A program made the position numbers and the translations under genes. The notes beneath the pieces are model-generated. The model did not search any database and was not told the origin of the DNA. It saw only the letters and a program-made list of their open reading frames with translations. DNA of 64,000 nucleotides from Phycisphaerales bacterium (GTDB lineage: Bacteria; Planctomycetota; Phycisphaerae; Tepidisphaerales; Tepidisphaeraceae), in the NCBI GenBank assembly GCA_020847375.1, contig JADLCB010000003.1, forward strand, positions 62,001 through 126,000, read 5' to 3'. Below are positions 56,417 to 62,727 of the stretch, one piece after another (the first letter of the stretch is position 1; each line of letters starts with the position of its first letter).

Positions 56417-57718
56417 ATGCCACGACGAGTATTTATCTCAGTTGCAGAAGTCAGCGGCGACCAGCACGCTGCGGAATTGATCAGCCAGCTCAAGCAGCTT
56501 GATCCTGAAATGATCATTGAAGGTCTGGGTGGACAGGCCATGGCGCAGGCTGGCGCGATAATTCATCATGAAACGGTTCGCCGCGCCGCCATGGGGTGGC
56601 GTGGAGCCTTGCGAGTGCTGGAGTTCCGTCGTTATCTCAAGTGGACGCGCACTTATTTCCAGCAGAACAAACCGGATCTGTTGATCTGTATTGATTCATC
56701 GGGTGTGAATTTTCATTTTGCCCGTATTGCCCACGAAACAGGCGTGCCGGTGCTTTATTACATCGCCCCGCAACTCTGGGCCTCGCGCCCCGGGCGCATC
56801 AAGACGATGCAGAAGCTGGTCAATCGGGTAGCCAGCATCTGGCCGTTTGAGCAGGAATATTACCACCAGCGCGGCGTGCAGGCGGATTATGTCGGCCACC
56901 CGCTATTTGACGAGCTGGAACCTGCCGAATATCGCATTATCGACGAAAAGCAAAAGTATCCGAACCGTCCGCCAATCATTGGTTTATTGCCCGGTTCGCG
57001 CGCCAGTGATGCCAAATCGAACTTCCCGCGCATTCTAGCGGTGGCGCAGCGCATCAATCGGGCGGTTCCCACGGTGAGCTTTCGCATCCCCACTACGGAG
57101 GCAACGCATCTGATCGTCAGCCAGCGCGTCGCCCGTGCTGGCGAAGCGGCGATCGAGTCGCCACCAGCCAGTAAGATTCAGATTCGGCTGGACGGTTTTG
57201 AAGAACTCGTGCCTGATTGTGATTTGTGCATCACCAAGAGCGGTACGAGCACGCTGCATGTGGCAGCGTTCGGTGTGCCGATGATCGTTGTTTATCGCGT
57301 ACCCGCCATTGCGTGGCACGCCGTTGGGCGGTGGCTGGTCAACACCCGAACGTTTTCCGTGGTCAACATTCTTAATGACCAACCCGAGCCGATTGTCCCT
57401 GAACATGTCCCGTGGTACGGCAGCGTTGATCCTGTCGCGCAGCAGGCCATCGCCTTTTTGCGCAATCCCTCAGCCCTGCTGGCGCAGCGCCGGCGATTGA
57501 TCCAGTTGATCGATCGTATCGAACAGCCCGGAGCAGCACTGAATACCGCCCGGATCGCGCTGGAAATGATTCAAGACCGAAACGGGTCTGCCGCGCAGCC
57601 CCATCGCGACCCGACCCCAACCGATCCACCGGCTGGTTCAGATCAGACGGCTTGTGATCAAGCTGCGGACGATGATCTCCCGGCGTCTGATTCTGATCAG
57701 GATTTCCCGGCGGTTTAG
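56417..57718 (+). CDS. lpxB: Lipid-A-disaccharide synthase
   Basis: Joins UDP-diacylglucosamine and lipid X in lipid A synthesis at the inner membrane. The 433-residue protein shows VFISVAEVSGDQHAAELI, GLGGQAMAQAGA, YYIAPQLWASRPGRIKTM, YVGHPLFDEL, IGLLPGSRASDAKSNFPRI, TKSGTSTLHVA and VPMIVVYRVPAIAW. ATG 56417 is chosen over GTG 56399. An acidic, low-complexity tail of about 50 residues (DQAADDDLPASDSDQDF) extends beyond the usual end. Together with lptF/lptG it shows that this organism makes an LPS-like outer membrane. Confidence 0.93.
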   Translation: MPRRVFISVAEVSGDQHAAELISQLKQLDPEMIIEGLGGQAMAQAGAIIHHETVRRAAMGWRGALRVLEFRRYLKWTRTYFQQNKPDLLICIDSSGVNFHFARIAHETGVPVLYYIAPQLWASRPGRIKTMQKLVNRVASIWPFEQEYYHQRGVQADYVGHPLFDELEPAEYRIIDEKQKYPNRPPIIGLLPGSRASDAKSNFPRILAVAQRINRAVPTVSFRIPTTEATHLIVSQRVARAGEAAIESPPASKIQIRLDGFEELVPDCDLCITKSGTSTLHVAAFGVPMIVVYRVPAIAWHAVGRWLVNTRTFSVVNILNDQPEPIVPEHVPWYGSVDPVAQQAIAFLRNPSALLAQRRRLIQLIDRIEQPGAALNTARIALEMIQDRNGSAAQPHRDPTPTDPPAGSDQTACDQAADDDLPASDSDQDFPAV

Positions 57719-57795
57719 TTGCGACAATTCACTGCGCACAGCGCAACGACGGCACCTGGGGCTGCCACACCACCACCACAACAATTACACTTTGG

Positions 57796-59328
57796 TTACT
57801 GCACCAGGGCATCCATCTCGACAAAACGCTGTTTGAGATCGAAATAGAGCTTGTCATAAACCGCGTAGTGGCGGTTATAAAGTTTGGCCAGACTCGAGCG
57901 GGCGGCGATACGTTGCGTGGTGCGAATCGATGACTGGCAGGCTTGTTCCACGGTTTTCCAGACGCCCGTGCCCACACCTGCCAGCAGCGCCACACCATAG
58001 GCAGGGCCTTCGGAGGCATTGGTCAGAACCAGCGGCTTGTTGTAAATATCCGCCTGTAATTGCTGCCAGAACTTGCTGCGCGCCCCGCCGCCACTGGCGC
58101 GAACCTGGCGCACGGGAATTTTCATCTGCTGCATGATCTCCAGCGCATCGCGCATGCCGAAGGTAATGCCTTCCAGAACCGCGCGATACAGATGGCTGGG
58201 TTGATGGCGTGATGTTAAACCGATCCAGCCGCCGCGGGCCAGCGGGTCAGGATGCGGGCAGCGCTCGCCCGTGAGATAAGGCAGGAAAAACAGCCCCTCG
58301 CTACCGGCGGACGCCTGGGCTGCCAGTTCGATCATCAATTCGTAGGGATCAACTTTTTTCTTTTTGGCGGCTGCAACCTGCGCCTGTCCCAGATTATTGC
58401 GCAACCACTGGAACGAACCACCGGCTGCCAGCATACATCCAAACACGCACCACTTATCCGGTACGGCGTGACACATGGTATGCACGCGGCCTTGCGGATC
58501 GCGCGTGGGTTTGTCCGAATGAGCAAACATCACGCCGCTGGTGCCAAGCGTGGCGCTGACGATCCCGCTGGTCACAATTCCATTACCGACCGCACCGGCC
58601 GCCTGATCGCCACCACCTCCCACAACCGGAATACCCGGAACCAGCCCCATTTGTTTGGCCGCCGGCACCGTCAACACGCCGCTGACCTGATAACTTTCAT
58701 ACAACCGCGGCAGCAGCGCCTGATCGATCTGAAGAATCGACAGCAGCTTTTGGCTCCAGGAGCGCTTGACCACATCCAGAAGCAGCGTGCCGGAGGCATC
58801 GGAAACTTCGGTGGCATATTCGCCGGTCATACAGTAGCGGATGTAATCCTTGGGCAGCAGGATGTGTTTGGTGCGGTCATAGATTTTGGGTTCGTGCTCG
58901 CGAACCCAGAGAATCTTGGGCGCGGTAAAACCGGTCAGGGCGGGGTTGGCGACCAGCTCGATCAACTTCTTGCGCCCGCCAGCCAGAGAGGTGATCTGTT
59001 CACACTGCCGGCCGGTGCGCTGGTCGTTCCAGAGCAGCGCCTTGCGCAGCGGTTTTGGCCCGTCGCCAAGAAAAACGCTGCCGTGCATCTGCCCGGACAG
59101 GCCAATGCCGGTAATGTCATGTCCGCGCAATCTGGCTTTTTGCAAAACGGCCCGGGTCGCGCTGCACGAGGCATTCCACCAGTCGATCGGATCCTGTTCG
59201 CTCCAACCCGGGCGCGGCGTATAAATGGGGTGTTCGGCCATCGCGGTGGCCAGCACCTGCCCCTTCTCGTCACAGATCAGTGTCTTGGTCCCGCTTGTTC
59301 CGATATCAATACCCAGTAGATAGCCCAT
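57796..59328 (-). CDS. xylB: Xylulokinase
   Basis: FGGY-family kinase that phosphorylates D-xylulose. The 510-residue protein has LLGIDIGTSGTKTLICDEKG at the start, GIGLSGQMHGSVFL, LWNDQRTG, LTGFTAPKILWVREHEP, the second-half TLGTSGVMFA and SGGGARSKFWQQLQADIYN. All are typical of XylB rather than glycerol kinase. No xylose isomerase gene is adjacent. It is convergent with lpxB, leaving a 77-base gap. Confidence 0.92.
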   Translation of the reverse strand: MGYLLGIDIGTSGTKTLICDEKGQVLATAMAEHPIYTPRPGWSEQDPIDWWNASCSATRAVLQKARLRGHDITGIGLSGQMHGSVFLGDGPKPLRKALLWNDQRTGRQCEQITSLAGGRKKLIELVANPALTGFTAPKILWVREHEPKIYDRTKHILLPKDYIRYCMTGEYATEVSDASGTLLLDVVKRSWSQKLLSILQIDQALLPRLYESYQVSGVLTVPAAKQMGLVPGIPVVGGGGDQAAGAVGNGIVTSGIVSATLGTSGVMFAHSDKPTRDPQGRVHTMCHAVPDKWCVFGCMLAAGGSFQWLRNNLGQAQVAAAKKKKVDPYELMIELAAQASAGSEGLFFLPYLTGERCPHPDPLARGGWIGLTSRHQPSHLYRAVLEGITFGMRDALEIMQQMKIPVRQVRASGGGARSKFWQQLQADIYNKPLVLTNASEGPAYGVALLAGVGTGVWKTVEQACQSSIRTTQRIAARSSLAKLYNRHYAVYDKLYFDLKQRFVEMDALVQ

Positions 59329-59446
59329 GCGCTAAAAGATATCGGTTCGCGCAGGTTCAAGCCAGTGGCGCAAGCGCTTGAGACATCGGAACAGACCTGA
59401 TGAGGTGTAAACCAGCAGAGTTGACCGCGCCAAGGGCAATGGCTGA

Positions 59447-59902
59447 TTATTCACGGTACATAACGGTCGCAGCGGTGAATTTTTTACTGGCTGCCGGGGC
59501 AACGTAGCTGTACAGAGGCATGGAACCAAGCGGACGGACACCAAAGACCGACCACTGCGGAGCCGTCAGCGTAACCCGAATTTCATCGCCGCTGGTGGCA
59601 CTGGCGACGTTGCGGCTGAAGGTAAATGTAAACTGACCGGCGCGGCTGGAACCAAAGGCCTGGGTCAGCACCTCGCGGCCTTTGCTTTCGGCATCGAGGT
59701 TGGTGACACAGGCGGGCAAAATAGCGCGACGGGCAGTCTCGCGGGCCGCAGTCTGCATGATGTTTTTCACATAAAAAGCATAGCTGTACTCGATGGCGCC
59801 AAACGTCAGCGGCAGCAGAACCAACGCGAGAACCAGAACGGTCTCGACAACGGAATTGCCGCGACGACGCCGCGAAAATGGAACGGGTGATGAACTTGAC
59901 AT
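59447..59902 (-). CDS. tadE: TadE-like pseudopilin of a Tad/Flp system
   Basis: The 151-residue protein has a basic start (SRRRRGNSVVETVLVLALVL) with the TadE-type prepilin signal G-N-S-V-V-E, a hydrophobic helix and the NIMQTAARETARRA stretch. A beta-rich periplasmic domain follows. TadE and its relatives are minor pilins of tight-adherence pili. Its start overlaps the stop of the upstream prepilin peptidase by one base. Confidence 0.85.
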   Translation of the reverse strand: MSSSSPVPFSRRRRGNSVVETVLVLALVLLPLTFGAIEYSYAFYVKNIMQTAARETARRAILPACVTNLDAESKGREVLTQAFGSSRAGQFTFTFSRNVASATSGDEIRVTLTAPQWSVFGVRPLGSMPLYSYVAPAASKKFTAATVMYRE

Positions 59903-60447
59903 CAGACACTTCCGATCAGTTGTGACCCAAATACGACCGCCAGAACCGCCACGAAAACGGGCACGGCGTAAGGCAGTGGCTTGTCTACTGATCGACAGGA
60001 TTGACCGGTGGCTTTGGTATGTTCCATACCGACTTGCCGAACATGAATCATATTAACCGTCACCAGCGCGGTGTTTCGCAATAATCGGTTCAGCCGCCCT
60101 TCCACCAGCGCCTGAACCAGAACGATCATCATTCCGATAATGGCGGCGACCGCGAAAACCCCCAGCACCGGCCAGGGGCCTAGCCAGGCGCCGACACCTG
60201 CCATCAGCTTCACATCGCCTCCGCCCATTGCACCAAAGGCGAAGGGAATAAAGCAAAGTGTAAAACCAATCAATGCGCCCAGGGCGGCCAATCCCGGCGA
60301 CATCTGGCTGGCCGGCAGGAAACTTTGAGCAAGCCCGCTGAACGCCAGCGTCAACGACAACCAGTTGGGGATGCGCCGATGGCGCACGTCAATCATCGCC
60401 GCAATGGCTGAAAAAAGCAGGAGCGGAATGATCGCAAGCAGGTGCAT
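59902..60447 (-). CDS. A24-family prepilin peptidase (TadV/CpaA-like)
   Basis: The 181-residue membrane protease shows both catalytic aspartates of the family: one near the N-terminus (MIDVRHRRIPNWLS, D20) and one in the FGAMGGGDVKLMAG motif. Six helices fit the small TadV-type enzyme that cleaves Flp prepilins. It lies between flp pilin genes and tadE, which supports the assignment. Confidence 0.9.
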   Translation of the reverse strand: MHLLAIIPLLLFSAIAAMIDVRHRRIPNWLSLTLAFSGLAQSFLPASQMSPGLAALGALIGFTLCFIPFAFGAMGGGDVKLMAGVGAWLGPWPVLGVFAVAAIIGMMIVLVQALVEGRLNRLLRNTALVTVNMIHVRQVGMEHTKATGQSCRSVDKPLPYAVPVFVAVLAVVFGSQLIGSV

Positions 60448-60545
60448 GATTAAAGATCAGTTTCGTCAGACGCTGCTGGTAAACAGGCGGTCAGACAGTG
60501 GCAACACATCACGGACGCAGACGGGCGAACCAGCGCGATTGCGCG

Positions 60546-60716
60546 TCAGAGACCGTTTTTAACGCTGGTCCATCGGGCCAGAACCTTGGTACCGACAGCG
60601 CCGATCACCGCAATCGCAGCGACCACGATCAGACCCAGGATCAAGGCGTATTCCAACACCTCGCCACCGCGCTGATCGCTCATAAACAACTTGAATGAAT
60701 TCAATATTCGTTTCAT
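60546..60716 (-). CDS. Flp-type IVb pilin, copy 1
   Basis: A 56-residue pilin. ATG 60716 follows GGGAGG, with a second ATG three bases upstream. The leader MKRILNSFKLFMSDQRG is followed by GEVLEYALI; cleavage between the two glycines puts Glu at +5 and Tyr at +6, as in Flp pilins. The rest is one hydrophobic helix (LIVVAAIAVIGAVG) and a short polar end (KVLARWTSVKNGL). It lies 98 bases upstream of the prepilin peptidase. Confidence 0.9.
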   Translation of the reverse strand: MKRILNSFKLFMSDQRGGEVLEYALILGLIVVAAIAVIGAVGTKVLARWTSVKNGL

Positions 60717-60884
60717 CATGCCTCCCGAACCAGCAGGCGCGCGAACGGAGTTGAAAGATAGGAACGCGCCTTGCGACGAGGCGCGGTTGCAATCAACCCA
60801 ACCGCGCGGAACCGCAAAACAGTAGCAGGTCGCGACACAGCCTGTTGCATGCCGTATCGCGACCTGTTCCTGATCATCGTTGGT

Positions 60885-61055
60885 TTACAGGCCGGTGTTC
60901 AGGCTGTTCCAGCGGGCAAGAACCTTGCCACCGACAGCACCGATAACCGCAATCGCAGCAACCACGATCAGACCCGCAATCAGGGCATATTCGAGAACCT
61001 CGCCGCCCTGCTCATCCCTGGTCAACTTGACCAGCAATTTCTTCATCGCCTTCAT
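60885..61055 (-). CDS. Flp-type IVb pilin, copy 2
   Basis: A second 56-residue pilin, with GGGAGA about 7 bases before ATG 61055. It shares GGEVLEYALI, GLIVVAAIAVIGAVG and KVLARW with copy 1 but differs in the leader (MKAMKKLLVKLTRDEQ) and the tail (NSLNTGL). The two are probably a tandem duplication. An in-frame extension to 61322 has no family sequence and is not counted as coding. It is first in the flp-flp-peptidase-tadE row. Confidence 0.92.
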   Translation of the reverse strand: MKAMKKLLVKLTRDEQGGEVLEYALIAGLIVVAAIAVIGAVGGKVLARWNSLNTGL

Positions 61056-61692
61056 AACAATCTCCCGTAAAGGCGTCCCGGAGAGGGCGGTTTTGCGCCC
61101 ATCCCACCACTGAATGCTCGTTCCGGCTGACCCCAGGCCATTGTGCCTGAGTCCAGACGCGGTAAACACGAGGCAAACGCGCCCTGCGTCATGTCGCGGG
61201 TAACACCCCATCGACAAGCCGACTAACGCCAACTGGCTGCTGGCATTCGTCGGTTGCACTAATCTCATCGTCCACCGACCGGGGAGGCTTAATCGACATT
61301 CAGGTTTTTTTCCGCATCCCATTTATCGGCTGACCGAATCATCAGACGCCAATAATGAACCGGACAAAAACAGACCCGGTCACGAACCAATCACCGAGCA
61401 GCACCGTATTAACAAGAAGGGGGCAATTTATGGCTGGTTTTCACCAAAATTTCGCATTTTTATGTTTTATATTTTGTTGATCTGTTTGATGGTATGGACG
61501 CAAGCCAACAGAGCTGTGGCCAGGTCCGTCCGATAAGCAATTTTGTTCCATCTGCTCACCACTTCTGCACAATCCCGCGGGCTGGTTCGTGGATAACATG
61601 AAGCAGGCGCAACGTTCACTTGGGATAAAAAAAAAATTCTTTATTCTCTAACCTCCGCAGTTATGAATGCTTAAAGACAAAGACAGCTCCAG
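61056..61692. other. Intergenic region upstream of the Flp pilins
   Basis: About 640 bases without a convincing gene. The part next to the pilin gene (61056-61260) is rich in inverted repeats, for example GACTCAGGC/GCCTGGGGTC on the minus strand. The middle is AT-rich, with ten consecutive A residues at 61627-61636. It should hold the start signals of the pilin genes on the minus strand. Confidence 0.5.
61219..61253 (-). other. Hairpin in the probable 5' leader of flp copy 2
   Basis: On the minus strand CCGAC-G-AATGCCA pairs with TGGCGTT-A-GTCGG around a 9-base loop: 12 base pairs including one G-U that would be a C-A mismatch in the other strand's RNA. So the structure favours a leftward transcript. 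No T tract follows, so it is not a terminator. Confidence 0.5.
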
Positions 61693-61708
61693 ATACACTA
61701 TATTGAGT
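61693..61708 (+). promoter_or_regulatory. NrdR box 1
   Basis: ATACACTATATTGAGT agrees at about 13 of 16 positions with the NrdR-box consensus as I remember it (acaCwAtATaTwGtgt). NrdR is the ATP/dATP-sensing repressor of ribonucleotide reductase genes. The second box starts 33 bases further on. Confidence 0.65.
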
Positions 61709-61718
61709 AAAGAAAGTC

Positions 61719-61748
61719 TTGACGTATACCAGATATAGTGGTTAGGTT
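61719..61748 (+). promoter_or_regulatory. Candidate promoter of the dcd-nrdJ region
   Basis: TTGACG at 61719-61724 is a near-perfect -35. The -10 is weaker: TAGGTT at 61743-61748 with an 18-base spacer, or TTAGGT with 17. The -35 lies between the two NrdR boxes and the second box fills the spacer, so a bound repressor would block polymerase. Confidence 0.5.
61726..61741 (+). promoter_or_regulatory. NrdR box 2
   Basis: ATACCAGATATAGTGG agrees at about 12 of 16 positions with the NrdR consensus, including the C, AT-AT, A-G-T-G core. NrdR boxes normally occur as pairs on the same face of the helix, about three turns apart. Here the separation is 33 bases. Confidence 0.65.
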
Positions 61749-61767
61749 ATGAATGCGGCTAAGATTG

Positions 61768-61997
61768 CTGGCGATCGACGGAATGAAAAATCGATCCAAC
61801 GCCAGTCAAACGCTGTTCTGGTTTTGTAGTTGAGATTGCAACTCGTTGTGCGGGTGAGACGGTTATACCGTCATACAACATGGTTTTGGGGTCTTTGCGG
61901 ATTGAGTCCGCCAGGGCGAGGGAATTTCATTCTCGTCTGATGGGGTTGATGCGCCAGACCCGCCTTTGAACTGAACGTGTCATAACGCCTGGCGGGT
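61768..61997 (+). ncRNA. Structured leader upstream of dcd (possible cis-regulatory RNA)
   Basis: Six consecutive hairpins lie between the promoter and dcd: 61768-61805 (CTGGCG+ATCGA stem, 11 bp), 61828-61843 (AGTTG/CAACT), 61845-61879 (GTTGT/ACAAC enclosing GACGGT/ACCGTC), 61897-61911 (GCGGA/TCCGC), 61917-61935 (CGAG+AAT/ATT+CTCG with a GG bulge), and 61958-61997 (ACCCGCC/GGCGGGT). The last competes with CGCCAG (61952-61957) pairing to CTGGCG (61989-61994). No protein is encoded here. It does not fit the adenosylcobalamin riboswitch core. Confidence 0.5.
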
Positions 61998-62037
61998 GAA
62001 AAGTCAGGTAAAATTAAACGCGAAAGGATAATCAGAC

Positions 62038-62598
62038 ATGGGGATTCTCTGTGACAGCCAGATCCGTGAACTGATCGGTATTGAACCGTTCGAGGAAAAT
62101 GTGAAACGCCCCGGCAAAATCAGCTATGGCGTAAGCAGTTACGGGTACGATCTGCGCGTTGGGTCGATTTTCAAGATTTTCACCAATGTCAATTCGGAAA
62201 TCGTTGATCCCAAGAAATTTTCCGAGCGTTCGTTTGTTACGCTCGATTGCGACGAAACCCGCGCCGATCATGTACTGATTCCGCCGAATAGTTTTGCCCT
62301 GTGCGAAACCGTGGAATATCTGAAGATGCCGCGTGGTTATCTGGCGATCTGCGTCGGCAAGAGCACCTACGCCCGTTGCGGAATTATTGTCAACGTCACC
62401 CCGATTGAACCGGAGTGGCAGGGCAAGATTACGCTGGAAATCAGCAACACGACCCCCCTGCCTGCCAAGATTTACGCCAATGAAGGTATCGCCCAACTCA
62501 TTTTCCTGAAGGGCGAGCGCGTCTGTTCGACCAGTTACGCCGACAAGGCGGGAAAATATCAGGATCAGCGCGGTTTGACGTTACCGAAGGTGGACTAA
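62038..62598 (+). CDS. dcd: dCTP deaminase
   Basis: Converts dCTP to dUTP, feeding dTTP synthesis. The 186-residue protein has [11 protein letters not shown] at the start, [14 protein letters not shown] (substrate loop), [32 protein letters not shown] (catalytic Glu) and a nucleotide-binding tail ([12 protein letters not shown]). It is typical of Dcd, not of dUTPase. AAAGGA lies about 10 bases before the ATG. It is placed before nrdJ, and with the NrdR boxes this makes a deoxynucleotide supply unit. Confidence 0.95.
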   Translation: MGILCDSQIRELIGIEPFEENVKRPGKISYGVSSYGYDLRVGSIFKIFTNVNSEIVDPKKFSERSFVTLDCDETRADHVLIPPNSFALCETVEYLKMPRGYLAICVGKSTYARCGIIVNVTPIEPEWQGKITLEISNTTPLPAKIYANEGIAQLIFLKGERVCSTSYADKAGKYQDQRGLTLPKVD

Positions 62599-62727
62599 TT
62601 TTTGAATTGATCCCCGGCTGATTGTTGCGCTATCGCTGCGCCTCGGATCGGTTCGACGATCGTTCCAAATATGACGCTATTATTGTTCGTACGCTTATAA
62701 ATTATTGACTTGTCTTGCGAGATTGCC

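Noticed and set aside
60885-61322. 145-residue form of the second Flp pilin
   Set aside because: The upstream part has no pilin features; the internal ATG at 61055 has a good ribosome site and gives a normal 56-residue pilin.
61430-61615. Two tiny plus-strand ORFs (16 and 35 codons) in the AT-rich gap before the NrdR boxes
   Set aside because: One has a purine-rich site, but the products have no conserved features and are within the range expected by chance.
61917-61997. Adenosylcobalamin riboswitch upstream of the B12-dependent reductase
   Set aside because: GGGAA and CCCGCC pieces are present, but the required order, the GUG/AAUCC stem and the B12-box pattern are not.
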